Shown here: in pieces, positions 32,010 to 39,741 of the stretch | How positions within the stretch are numbered: the first letter of the stretch is position 1 | Layout of the letters: every line of letters starts with the position of its first letter | NCBI RefSeq assembly: GCF_014196745.1 | Contig: NZ_JACIEH010000005.1 | Span: forward strand, 124,001 to 188,000 | DNA length: 64,000 nucleotides | Source of the DNA: Sphingomonas kyeonggiensis | Lineage (GTDB): Bacteria > Pseudomonadota > Alphaproteobacteria > Sphingomonadales > Sphingomonadaceae | Direction of reading: 5' to 3' | Program-made: the position numbers and the translations under genes | Notes under the pieces: generated by a model | The model's database searches: none | Told to the model about the DNA's origin: nothing | Seen by the model: only the letters and a program-made list of their open reading frames with translations

Positions 32010-34501
32010 AACTTGATCCCGAGCGTCGCGAAGGCCGAGCGACCCGGCGCGATCGAAGCGTAGTGCGCCGTATAGGCCTGCGGGAAATAGACCTTGTCGG
32101 TCAGGTTCTGCACGTTGACGCTCACATCGAAATGCTCGTTGATCGTGTAGCCGATCCGGGCGTCGAAGCGCCAATATTCGGGGACGGTACGCACCAGCAC
32201 CTTGGTGGCCGGGGTAAAGGTCGTCACGCCCGCCGCATTCTGGGTGAAGCTGCGATTGTCGCCATAGCCACCGAATACGCGGCTCATGTAGAAGGCGCCG
32301 CCACCGATGCTCAGGCCCTTCGTCGGCGTGACGTTCGCCCACAGGGTGAAGCTGTCCTTCGCGGTCTGCGTCGCCTGGCGGCCGGTGTTGACCGAGGGAA
32401 CCAGCAGCGTCTTGGCCGGCTGGACAGTGACACCGCCCACCACCACGGCCGCCGCGGTCAGCGCGGTGAAGCCGCCATCGACGATCTTCGGATCGAGATG
32501 GGTATAGCCGCCGAACACGTTCAGCCACTTGGTGACGTTGCCGTTGAAGCTGAACTCGATGCCGCGGATGCGGCGCTTGCCGATGAACTGCACCGTATTG
32601 TCCTCGCCGGTGGCGCGGGCGTTGTCGGTGTCGGTCTGGAATGCGGCAAGCGTCAGCGAGAGCTGGTCGTCGAACAGCCCGGCCTTGGCGCCAATCTCGT
32701 AGCTCCTGGTCTTCTCGACCTTGAGACTGTCGAGCAGCGCGAGGTTCGCGTTCGTGTTAGTCGTCGGCAGCGCGTTCGCTTCCTGGCCCTCGCCGAGCAG
32801 GCTGTTCGGCGGCGTCGCTGCCGTCGCATAGCTCGCATAGAGGCTGGTATTGCGCGTCGGCTTGAACACCAAGCCGGCCTGCCAGTTGAAGATATTGTCG
32901 GTGCGCTCGAGGCTGAAGGCTTGATTGCCGGCCGGGATGGCCGGCGTCAGCTTCGACGTGAAGCGATCGAAGCGCCCGCCCAGATTGAGGATCAGCGACG
33001 GGGTCAGCGTGATCGAGTCGAAGGCATAGGCAGAGAGCGTGTGCGCATCGTTCTGGATCTCGGTGGTCGGGCCGCCCTTCACCACCGGTACCACCGTCGT
33101 CCCGGTGTCGCTGTTATAGTTGACCCACGGATCGTTCGGGTTCGGGTTGAACAGGCTGGTGCAATAGAAGCGCGCGAGCGCCGCCGGCGTGCAGCGCGGG
33201 GTGATGCCCGAGCCGCTGGCGGTGACATAGGTGCCGCGCCGCGCCTTCTCCCAGCTGATCTCGACGCCGGTCGCGAAGCTGTGCTTGATCGAGCCGGTCT
33301 CGAAGCTGCCAAACAGATCGGTCTGGTTGGTCAGCGCCTCGGCATAGCCATAGCGGGTATTGTTGCGGCGCCAGACCAGGCCGCCCGAGGTCGCGGTGGC
33401 TGCGGCGTTGGTGCCATAGACATTGCCCTGCTGGTCATCGGGCTGGGTGTAGATGTAGTTCTGCTCGTTATAGCTGTAGCGGCTGCTGTTGCGCAGCGTG
33501 ACGCCGCCAAAGTCATGCTCGACGCGCAGGGTCGCCTGATGGGTATAGGCGTCGCGGAAATCGCGGCTCTTCAGGCCGTAGAAGTTGCTGCGGTCGACAT
33601 GGCCGGTCACGCCGGCGATCGTCTTGACGTCGCCCATGGCCGGTTCGGAATAGATTTCGCCCGTGCCCGGCGCGTTGCCGACCGTGTAGAGATAGGGAAT
33701 GCCGCTGTCGGGCAGCTCGTGCGTTTCGAGATAATAATAGGACGCGGTCAGCCGGGTGTCGGTGCCGAGGCCGATCGTCACCGAAGGCGCAACGCCCCAG
33801 CGGCGCTGCCAGATCGCGTCGCGACCGGCGAAATCCTGATCATGCCACATCGCCGCAACGCGCACGCCGACGGTGCCGCCCAGATACTGGTTCACATCGA
33901 GCGAGGCGTGCTTGTAGTCGGCGGTGCCGACGCTGCCGCTCGCGCGGACGAAGTTGGTCGCCTGCGGCGTCTTGGTGATGATGTTGATCGAGCCGCCCGC
34001 GCTGCCACGACCGCCCAGCGTCGAATCCGAGCCGCGTACGACTTGGACCTGCTCGATCGCAAAGGTGTCGCGCGCCTGGGCGGCGGTATCGCGCACGCCG
34101 TCGACAAAGGTCGATCCCTGGCTGTCGAAGCCACGAATGAAGGGGCGGTCGCCGACCGGATTGCCGCCTTCGGCAGCGCCAAAGGTGATGCCCGGCACGG
34201 TGCGCAGCGCGTCGGCAAGCGTGGTCGAGCCGGTCTGGTCGATCACGTCCTTGGGCAGGACGATCACCGAGCGCGGCGTATTCTGCAGCGTGGCGGTCGC
34301 CTTGGGGCCCTGCAGCTCGGTACGGGCGCCGGTGACGACGATCTGCTCGCGGTCCTGCGCGCTGCGGTCCTGGGCGTCCGGGCCGTCATTGCCGGGCGTC
34401 GGCTCGTTCTCGGCGGCATAGGCGGTCGCGGAGGAGGCGATGAAACCCACACAGGCAAGCGCGAGGAAGGACGCGCCGGAACGCGTGTTGGAAACGGACA
34501 T
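32006..34501 (-). CDS. TonB-dependent siderophore receptor (Fiu/PiuA type)
   Basis: An 831-residue receptor with a signal peptide ending near ATAYAAE and the TonB box EQIVVTGARTEL. The plug domain has TLQNTPRSVIVLPKDVIDQ, LRTVPGITFGAAEGGNP, FIRGFDSQGSTFVDGVRD and VVRGSDSTLGGRGSAGGSIN. The barrel ends GRSAFATLGIKF. The genes directly after it, Sel1 and piuC, are the classical companions of catecholate receptors. ATG at 34501 follows GGGG at 11 bases; an upstream TTG at 34525 is less likely. A second Fur-like sequence lies about 60 bases upstream. It is a probable target of regulator 4. Confidence 0.9.
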   Translation of the reverse strand: MSVSNTRSGASFLALACVGFIASSATAYAAENEPTPGNDGPDAQDRSAQDREQIVVTGARTELQGPKATATLQNTPRSVIVLPKDVIDQTGSTTLADALRTVPGITFGAAEGGNPVGDRPFIRGFDSQGSTFVDGVRDTAAQARDTFAIEQVQVVRGSDSTLGGRGSAGGSINIITKTPQATNFVRASGSVGTADYKHASLDVNQYLGGTVGVRVAAMWHDQDFAGRDAIWQRRWGVAPSVTIGLGTDTRLTASYYYLETHELPDSGIPYLYTVGNAPGTGEIYSEPAMGDVKTIAGVTGHVDRSNFYGLKSRDFRDAYTHQATLRVEHDFGGVTLRNSSRYSYNEQNYIYTQPDDQQGNVYGTNAAATATSGGLVWRRNNTRYGYAEALTNQTDLFGSFETGSIKHSFATGVEISWEKARRGTYVTASGSGITPRCTPAALARFYCTSLFNPNPNDPWVNYNSDTGTTVVPVVKGGPTTEIQNDAHTLSAYAFDSITLTPSLILNLGGRFDRFTSKLTPAIPAGNQAFSLERTDNIFNWQAGLVFKPTRNTSLYASYATAATPPNSLLGEGQEANALPTTNTNANLALLDSLKVEKTRSYEIGAKAGLFDDQLSLTLAAFQTDTDNARATGEDNTVQFIGKRRIRGIEFSFNGNVTKWLNVFGGYTHLDPKIVDGGFTALTAAAVVVGGVTVQPAKTLLVPSVNTGRQATQTAKDSFTLWANVTPTKGLSIGGGAFYMSRVFGGYGDNRSFTQNAAGVTTFTPATKVLVRTVPEYWRFDARIGYTINEHFDVSVNVQNLTDKVYFPQAYTAHYASIAPGRSAFATLGIKF

Positions 34502-34558
34502 AGGTAAGAAACCCCTTTTTCTCAAAGTCTCGACAGCCGCCTTATGGTCTTGCCGTCA

Positions 34559-34583
34559 CGCATGATTCTAAGTCGCATTAGCG
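34559..34583 (-). promoter_or_regulatory. Second Fur-like sequence, directly before receptor 4
   Basis: On the minus strand, GCTAATGCGACTTAGAATCA starts with the same GCTAATGCGA as the boxes at 5954 and 34914, but the right half is imperfect. It lies about 60 bases upstream of the receptor ATG and may give the receptor its own iron-responsive promoter. Confidence 0.4.
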
Positions 34584-34617
34584 ATGCCGGCGCGGGCTCT
34601 GCCCCTTGCGATACGGT

Positions 34618-34902
34618 TCAGGACGTGGCGTGGTCGAAGCGGTGCGCCAGCCGGGACTGGCCGTGTGCGACGCGCTCCAGGATGCCGCGCTGGCGCAACT
34701 GACTGGCATATTGCGGCGAGATTCCCGCCGCCCTCAGCTCGGCAGCCGAGACGGTGCCCCGCCCCCGCAGCCGTCGTATGACCTCGCCAGCACATAGGGA
34801 AGGCTGCGCCGCTACGATCGAGCCGGTCGAGCCGACAGCATGATCTCGCCCAAAGGCGTGGCCGCGCCTGGCATATGCGATGAGCCCTGTGGCTTGCGAC
34901 AT
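34618..34902 (-). CDS. Small winged-helix-like protein, possibly a truncated gene
   Basis: A 94-residue frame with ATG at 34902 and AGGGA seven bases upstream, placed just after the Fur-like box. The central part (GEVIRRLRGRGTVSAAELRAAGISPQYASQLRQRGILERV) resembles an N-terminal winged helix of the AbiEi type (residues about 39-78). The expected continuation of the wing is replaced by an unrelated tail, so it may be a remnant. No gene name is offered. Together with the frame at 3092-3565, it is the second winged-helix-like reading frame beside a siderophore-type receptor here. Confidence 0.45.
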   Translation of the reverse strand: MSQATGLIAYARRGHAFGRDHAVGSTGSIVAAQPSLCAGEVIRRLRGRGTVSAAELRAAGISPQYASQLRQRGILERVAHGQSRLAHRFDHATS

Positions 34903-34913
34903 TGGCGTTCCCT

Positions 34914-34941
34914 GCGGTAGCTAATGCGAATTGATCGCAAC
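34914..34941 (-). promoter_or_regulatory. Fur-like palindrome of module 4
   Basis: TGCGAATTGATCGCA (34925-34939) is identical to the core at 5965-5979, and the 28-base context differs at one position. It lies 23 bases before the ATG of the small frame at 34902. It is a probable iron-responsive operator, inferred from the palindrome and its repeated position before receptor operons. Confidence 0.6.
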
Positions 34942-34990
34942 TGAGCGTCGCCTTTACGCCTCGTGCCGCGCCTGCCAATCGGCAAAGCGA

Positions 34991-35034
34991 AACATTGGGA
35001 TATTGTATAGAAATGCCAATGTTATCCCAATGTT
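34991..35034. promoter_or_regulatory. Double response-regulator operator of module 4
   Basis: AACATTGGGATA (34991-35002) and TATCCCAATGTT (35023-35034) form a perfect 12-base inverted repeat around a 20-base spacer. Within the right arm, CCAATGTTATC and CCAATGTTGTA (35016-35037) are direct repeats with 11-base period, as bound by OmpR/PhoB-type dimers. The minus strand of the left arm shows ACAATATC then CCAATGTT. This gives one tandem site facing each divergent transcript. Confidence 0.6.
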
Positions 35035-35137
35035 GTAGCGTCAAAGCGCGCCAGGGCACGGCTGACAAGGCGCCGTACCGTGCCCAATCAAGGGCACAGA
35101 CTGGCGGCGGATGCCGGTCCGGCGATAGGGTTCAAGC

Positions 35138-35812
35138 ATGCGTATTCTGATCGTCGAGGATGATGCGGAGACCTGCGCCTTCATTGCGCGCGGGCTTACC
35201 GAGAACGGCCATGTCGTGGTGACCGCAGGGGACGGCCGTGACGGACTCTTCCACGCCACCGATGGCAGCTTCGACGTCCTCATCATCGATCGCATGGTGC
35301 CCGCACTCGACGGGCTTTCTCTGGTGAAGATGCTGCGCACGGGTCAATGCGCCACGCCCGTCCTGATGCTGACGGCGATGGGCGGTATCGACGACCGGGT
35401 CGAGGGGCTCGAAGCCGGGGCGGACGATTATCTGGTCAAGCCGTTCGCCTTCTCGGAGCTCGCCGCGCGCGTGCAGGCACTGGCCAGGCGGCCGGTACTT
35501 CAGGCCGATCCGGCCCGGATGACGGTGGGTGACATCGAACTCGACTTCGCGCGGCGCACAGTGCGCCGCGGTGGCCGTAAGGTCCTGCTGCAGCCGCGCG
35601 AGTTCCTGCTGCTGGCCGAGCTGATGCGCAATCCCGGGCGCATCGTCACCCGCACGATGCTGCTCGAGCGCGTCTGGGACCTGGATTTCGAGCCAAAGAC
35701 CAACATCGTCGAAACCCATCTCAGCCGGCTGCGCGCCAAGCTCAATGCCGGCTTCGAGGAAGATGCCATCGAGACGGTTCGTGGCGCGGGCTATCGGGTG
35801 CGCGGCAACTGA
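35138..35812 (+). CDS. OmpR-family response regulator 4
   Basis: A 224-residue regulator, a close paralogue of regulator 1 at 11635. It has EDD at 8-10, Asp51 in IIDRMVPALDGL, LMLTAMG and DDYLVKPFAFSEL. The winged helix has PREFLLLAELMRNPGRIVTRTMLLERVWD and ETVRGAGYRVRG. The recognition-helix region TNIVETHLSRLR is identical in the two, implying the same DNA target. It is divergent from the siderophore receptor operon, an arrangement like PfeR/PirR of Pseudomonas. It is coupled to kinase 4 by TGATG. Confidence 0.93.
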   Translation: MRILIVEDDAETCAFIARGLTENGHVVVTAGDGRDGLFHATDGSFDVLIIDRMVPALDGLSLVKMLRTGQCATPVLMLTAMGGIDDRVEGLEAGADDYLVKPFAFSELAARVQALARRPVLQADPARMTVGDIELDFARRTVRRGGRKVLLQPREFLLLAELMRNPGRIVTRTMLLERVWDLDFEPKTNIVETHLSRLRAKLNAGFEEDAIETVRGAGYRVRGN

Positions 35813-37146
35813 TGCGCATCCCGGGCCGCTCCACCTTCGGGCTCGCCGCGCTGATCAGCGTTGTGCTGACGCTGGGGACGCTGGCGATCGGACGCGTTGC
35901 CTATCACATCACCCATGAGGCGATCGAACGGCAGCTCGATCATCGCATCGAAGCCGAGACACGTGCACTTCTCATCGAGCCGGGCGCCGATCGCAGCGGG
36001 GCGATCGGCGCGGCGATCCAGCGCAGACTCGCCGCCCCAATTGCCCAGGATCTCGACTATCTCCTTGTCGACCGGTCCGGAGGGCGGATCGCGGGCAAAC
36101 TCGATCCGGCGATGCCGCTCAAACCGGGCTATGAGGAATTCTTCCGCTCGCGGGACGGTCTGGTTGGGCAGGCAATGACGACACGCCTGCCGGACGGCGC
36201 GCTGCTGGTCGTCCGGGCCGACCGCGCGGGCCTTCGTCAGATCGACCGGCAACTCCGCGCGCTGTTCGACTGGTCGATCGCCGGTATGCTGCTGCTCGGA
36301 CTCGGCGGGGCCTGGACGCTGGGAGCGCTGACCCGTGCCCGCCTGCGCCGCATGGACCGCGCCGCGTTGGCGATCATCGAAGGCGATCTCAGCCAGCGCA
36401 TGCCGGTCAGCGGTTCCGGCAACGAGTTCGATCGTCTCGCCAGGACGCTCAACCAGATGCTCGATCGGATCGCGGCCTTGATGCTGAACCTGCGCCAGGT
36501 CTCCAGCGACGTCGCACACGACCTGCGCACTCCGCTCACGCGGCTGCGGCACCGGCTTGAAGAAGCAGTCCAAGGGGAAGACGCCGATCGCGCGGCTTCC
36601 GTCGAGGCCGCAATCGCCCAGGCCGACGAGTTGCTCGAGATCTTCGCTGCGCTACTGCGTATCTCCGAAGTCGAGGGGCTGGGCGTGCGCAAGCATTTCC
36701 GACCAGTGGACCTGAGCACGACCCTTACCGATTTCGCCGAGACCTTTCGCCCGGACGCGGAGCAGCGCGGCGATCGCTTCGAAGTCGACGTCGAACCCGG
36801 CCTGGAAGTTCTGGGCGACCGAAGGCTGCTGATCCAGCTGGCTTCCAACTTGCTGGACAACGCCCTGCACCACACGCCGCCGGGCGCCCATGTCCGGCTT
36901 GCCGCCCGCCATGCCAGCGGGAAAATACGCCTGTCCGTCAGCGACGACGGGCCGGGCATTCCACCGGAAGCCCGGGCACGGCTGTTCGAACGATTCAGCC
37001 GGGCCGATGCGAGCCGGTCCAGCGGCGGGCACGGGCTGGGTCTGGCGCTGGTCGCGGCGATCACCGCGGCCCATCACGGCACCGTCACACTATCGGACGG
37101 CCCAGGCTTCGAGATCGTGGTCAGCCTGCCGGCACGCGAGCCATAA
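35812..37146 (+). CDS. Sensor histidine kinase 4
   Basis: A 444-residue kinase with exactly the length and layout of kinase 1. Membrane segments lie near residues 8-32 and 147-171, with HAMP, His236 in VAHDLRTPLTRL, NLLDNALHHTPPG, DDGPGIP and GHGLGLALV. The periplasmic region is more diverged from kinase 1 than the cytoplasmic parts, suggesting a different signal with conserved output. It is partner to regulator 4, and its gene begins at the regulator's stop codon. Confidence 0.92.
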   Translation: MRIPGRSTFGLAALISVVLTLGTLAIGRVAYHITHEAIERQLDHRIEAETRALLIEPGADRSGAIGAAIQRRLAAPIAQDLDYLLVDRSGGRIAGKLDPAMPLKPGYEEFFRSRDGLVGQAMTTRLPDGALLVVRADRAGLRQIDRQLRALFDWSIAGMLLLGLGGAWTLGALTRARLRRMDRAALAIIEGDLSQRMPVSGSGNEFDRLARTLNQMLDRIAALMLNLRQVSSDVAHDLRTPLTRLRHRLEEAVQGEDADRAASVEAAIAQADELLEIFAALLRISEVEGLGVRKHFRPVDLSTTLTDFAETFRPDAEQRGDRFEVDVEPGLEVLGDRRLLIQLASNLLDNALHHTPPGAHVRLAARHASGKIRLSVSDDGPGIPPEARARLFERFSRADASRSSGGHGLGLALVAAITAAHHGTVTLSDGPGFEIVVSLPAREP

Positions 37147-37509
37147 GCATAGTCCGCAAACCAGAGCGAGCTTGGCCAGCGCAACCAGGACTCTAATTTT
37201 CCATTTATATCTCTGGTAGTTGTACCAAATTCAACCCGGCCTTTGCCGTGCTAAACTCCACCGCGCGGGATTCTCGCCGCTTCGGAACCCAACGCCTTGG
37301 CCGCATCGAGATGCGCTCAAGGGAGCATGTCCTTCGGCAAAGGCAGCCCTAGCGTCCTCGGCGAGTTCCCGAGCCCTCGAGTGAAATGACGCTCGCGGCG
37401 CCCAAGGCCACCGCTCGCGACCTAAGTCACTGATTTCCAATGATTCCAAATCAGTTTGGCGGAGAACCATCCCCACACAACCCATTGATTCTATTGGATT
37501 TTTTGAAAG
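37147..37509. other. Intergenic stretch before tRNA-Ser, no gene seen
   Basis: These 363 bases hold no convincing coding frame. They include an AT-rich patch (about 37190-37232), a TTGTACCAAAT copy at 37220-37230 that recurs at 37688-37698, and TGGCGGAGA at 37457-37465, which repeats the tRNA 3' end. No terminator with a T-run was found behind kinase 4. Confidence 0.5.
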
Positions 37510-37599
37510 TGGCGGAGAGGGTGGGATTCGAACCCACGTTACGGTCACCCGTAAACCGCATTTCGAGTGCGGCGCATTCGACCACTCTGCCACCTCTCC
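37510..37599 (-). tRNA. tRNA-Ser(CGA)
   Basis: On the minus strand the 90-base sequence folds as a class II tRNA. The acceptor stem GGAGAGG pairs with CCTCTCC, and the 3' CCA is encoded at 37510-37512. The anticodon stem CCGCA/TGCGG encloses loop CTCGAAA, giving anticodon CGA (reads UCG). The extra arm is long (ACGGGTGACCGT region), and the T arm GTGGGTTCGAATCCCAC is perfect. Long variable arm plus CGA identify serine. Confidence 0.97.
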
Positions 37600-37721
37600 G
37601 CGAGGCGATTGTGCGCGGAACAAATCCGCGTCGGTCGCTGTGAGGGGCGGCCCCTAGCGCAGCGTTTCGGATACTGCAAGCGCATCCTTGTACCAAATCT
37701 CGGAGATATTAAATTAAGCCC

Positions 37722-38105
37722 ATGACTCAGACGCCCGGCGCCTCTCCCGCTCCCTATGACCCCGGAGCCCCCATGCCCCCGGTCGCCACCGCGCGCTTCG
37801 CGATCGGCGAGGTCGTGCGCCACCGCCAGTTCGAATTCCGCGGCGTGATCTTCGACGTCGATCCGGTCTTCGCCAACAGCGAGGAATGGTACGAGGCGAT
37901 CCCCGAGGACGTGCGCCCCCGCAAGGACCAGCCCTTCTACCATCTGCTCGCCGAGAACGACGAATCGAGCTATGTCGCCTATGTCAGCCAGCAGAATCTG
38001 GTGGCCGACGAAAGCGAGGAGCCGGTCGACCATCCGGCGATCAGCGGCCTTTTCGACGGCTACAAGGCGGGACGCTACACGTTGAAGCGCACGCACCGTC
38101 ACTAA
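37722..38105 (+). CDS. hspQ: Heat shock protein HspQ (YccV-like)
   Basis: A 127-residue protein whose residues about 24-122 match the HspQ/hemimethylated-DNA-binding domain: FAIGEVVRHRQFEFRGVIFDVDPVF, EEWYEAIPED, RPRKDQPFYHLL and SYVAYVSQQNLV. The E. coli protein is 105 residues; here a proline-rich N-terminal tail of about 20 residues is added. In E. coli HspQ is linked to DnaA stability and Lon protease specificity. It stands alone between the tRNA and rplU. Confidence 0.92.
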   Translation: MTQTPGASPAPYDPGAPMPPVATARFAIGEVVRHRQFEFRGVIFDVDPVFANSEEWYEAIPEDVRPRKDQPFYHLLAENDESSYVAYVSQQNLVADESEEPVDHPAISGLFDGYKAGRYTLKRTHRH

Positions 38106-38130
38106 ACTGCCCTTTATGGGTAGTTATTGG

Positions 38131-38159
38131 TTGACTTGAACGACTCTCTCCCTTAGCTG
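38131..38159 (+). promoter_or_regulatory. Possible promoter of rplU-rpmA
   Basis: TTGACT at 38131-38136 and TAGCTG at 38154-38159 are separated by 17 bases, about 65 bases upstream of the rplU start codon. The -35 element is good and the -10 element weak. Confidence 0.35.
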
Positions 38160-38224
38160 CGCCCTTCCTCCTGCCGGGGTGTAACCTTGGCGGGCACAAG
38201 CATTTGAACCAGAGAAGAGATCCG

Positions 38225-38602
38225 ATGTTCGCTATCGTGCGCACGGGCGGCAAGCAGTATCGCGTTGCCGCAGGAGACAAGATCGTTGTCGAGAAGCTCG
38301 ACGGCGAGGCCGGTTCGACGGTCACGCTCGGCGACGTTCTGCTCGCCGGCGAGGGTGGCGAACTGAAGTCGACCGACGGCCTGACCGTTTCGGCCGAGAT
38401 CATCGCGCAGGCGAAGGGCGAGAAGGTCATCGTCTTCAAGAAGCGCCGCCGGCACAATTATCGCCGCAAGAACGGCCATCGCCAGAACCACACCATCCTG
38501 AAGATCACCGCGATCGGTGCCCAGGAAGCCAAGAAGGCCGCGCCGAAGGCGAAGAAGGCCGCCGCTCCCGCCGAGGCTGAAGCCCCGGCCGCGGAAGCGT
38601 AA
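38225..38602 (+). CDS. rplU: 50S ribosomal protein L21
   Basis: A 125-residue protein. Residues 1-102 are classic L21 (MFAIVRTGGKQYRVAAGDKI, KRRRHNYRRKNGHRQNHTILKI). An Ala/Lys/Glu-rich tail of about 22 residues follows, as in other sphingomonads. It binds 23S rRNA in the large subunit. ATG at 38225 has AGAAGAGA upstream and gives the conserved N-terminus. rpmA follows after 24 bases, in the usual order. Confidence 0.98.
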   Translation: MFAIVRTGGKQYRVAAGDKIVVEKLDGEAGSTVTLGDVLLAGEGGELKSTDGLTVSAEIIAQAKGEKVIVFKKRRRHNYRRKNGHRQNHTILKITAIGAQEAKKAAPKAKKAAAPAEAEAPAAEA

Positions 38603-38626
38603 GCGAAGATACGAGGAGTATAGACC

Positions 38627-38896
38627 ATGGCACATAAGAAGGCAGGCGGTTCTTCGCGTAACGGTCGTGATTCGGCCGGTCGTCGTCTCGGCGTGAAGAA
38701 GTTCGGCAGCGAAGCAGTCGTCGCCGGCAACATCATCGTGCGCCAGCGCGGCACCAAGATCTATCCGGGCGTGAACGTGGGCATGGGCAAGGACCATACC
38801 CTTTTCGCGCTCGTCGACGGCCGCGTGTCGTTCAAGGAAGGCAAGCTGGGCCGCAAGTTCTGCTCGGTAGACCTTATTGCGGAAGCTGCCGAATAA
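38627..38896 (+). CDS. rpmA: 50S ribosomal protein L27
   Basis: An 89-residue L27 with the typical start MAHKKAGGSSRNGRDSAGRR and the core GNIIVRQRGTKIYPG. Its N-terminus reaches the peptidyl-transferase centre. GAGG lies before the ATG. It is cotranscribed with rplU and followed by a strong terminator. Confidence 0.98.
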   Translation: MAHKKAGGSSRNGRDSAGRRLGVKKFGSEAVVAGNIIVRQRGTKIYPGVNVGMGKDHTLFALVDGRVSFKEGKLGRKFCSVDLIAEAAE

Positions 38897-38957
38897 CATC
38901 GGGTGACCGACCGGGTTGCCCACCAGGGTGACCCGGGTTCGACGAACGAACCAGCTG

Positions 38958-38992
38958 AAAAGGGAGACGGGTCGCCCCGGCTCCCTTTTTTA
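38958..38992 (+). terminator. Intrinsic terminator after rpmA
   Basis: AAAAGGGAG (38958-38966) pairs with CTCCCTTTT (38981-38989), with an additional GGG/CCC pairing inside, followed by a run of T. It is a typical rho-independent terminator about 60 bases after the rpmA stop. Confidence 0.85.
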
Positions 38993-39070
38993 TTTCCTCC
39001 CTGACACCGCGGCGCAACAAGCTCGTCACACTAGCGTGGCGTGGGGCGTCGCAGGACCAAGGAGACGGTC

Positions 39071-39631
39071 ATGTTCGTGCGAACGCAGAGACTGACATTG
39101 CGGCCCGGCTGGCCCGAGGACGCCCCTGCCCTGGCGCAGGCGATCGGCCATGAGAGCGTGGTGCGCAATCTCGCGCGTGCGCCCTGGCCCTATCATACCG
39201 AAGCGGCCGAGACCTTCCTCGCCAGTTTCGACGATCCGGTTGACCCCAAGTTCCTGGTGTTCGAGCACCGGGATGGCGCATTGCGCCTGATCGGCGGCAC
39301 CGGGCTGAGCGTCTGGAAGGAAGAGCCCAACGAGTTCGGCTATTGGTACACCCCCGATGCCTGGGGCCGCGGCTTCGCGACCGAGGCCGGGCGTGCGGTG
39401 CTGCAGGCGGCGCGCGCCCGCGGCATCCGCCGGGTGACCGCCGGCCACTTCATCGACAACCCTGCCTCGGGCCGGGTGCTGCGCAAGCTCGGCTTCCGCC
39501 CGACCGGCCAGCTGGTGACGATGTACTCGCGCGGCCGCGGCTGCGACGTGACCAGCACCCGCTACGAGATCGACCTTTCGGAGGACGATTGCAGCGGCGG
39601 CGGCGATGAAGACCACCGAATGGCGGCATGA
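39071..39631 (+). CDS. GNAT-family N-acetyltransferase (RimJ/RimL type)
   Basis: A 186-residue acetyltransferase. It opens with RTQRLTLRPGWPEDAPALA. It carries the strand EFGYWYTPDAWGRGFATEAGRAVL, where GRGFATEA is the acetyl-CoA pyrophosphate-binding loop, and NPASGRVLRKLGFRPTG, both usual in the RimJ/RimL branch. It transfers acetyl from acetyl-CoA to an amine; the substrate is unknown. AAGGAG lies before ATG 39071, which fixes the start. It is monocistronic, downstream of the rpmA terminator. Confidence 0.9.
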   Translation: MFVRTQRLTLRPGWPEDAPALAQAIGHESVVRNLARAPWPYHTEAAETFLASFDDPVDPKFLVFEHRDGALRLIGGTGLSVWKEEPNEFGYWYTPDAWGRGFATEAGRAVLQAARARGIRRVTAGHFIDNPASGRVLRKLGFRPTGQLVTMYSRGRGCDVTSTRYEIDLSEDDCSGGGDEDHRMAA

Positions 39632-39636
39632 TGCCA

Positions 39637-39672
39637 ATGGCCCCTTCCCCAGCACCCTGAGGGAGGGGCCAT
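39637..39672. repeat. REP-like imperfect palindrome
   Basis: ATGGCCCCTTCCC (39637-39649) pairs with GGGAGGGGCCAT (39661-39672) with one bulged base. It belongs to the C-rich/G-rich palindromes scattered through this window between genes. Confidence 0.6.
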
Positions 39673-39741
39673 CCAACCGCGGAAATGATTTGGCGCCGCG
39701 CGCCGTTGCACCGATAGCTACGCCCTGAACGGGGAGAGCGC

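Noticed and set aside
32063..34507. Long plus-strand frame opposite receptor 4
   Set aside because: Antisense shadow; no recognisable domain, and the receptor on the minus strand is unambiguous.
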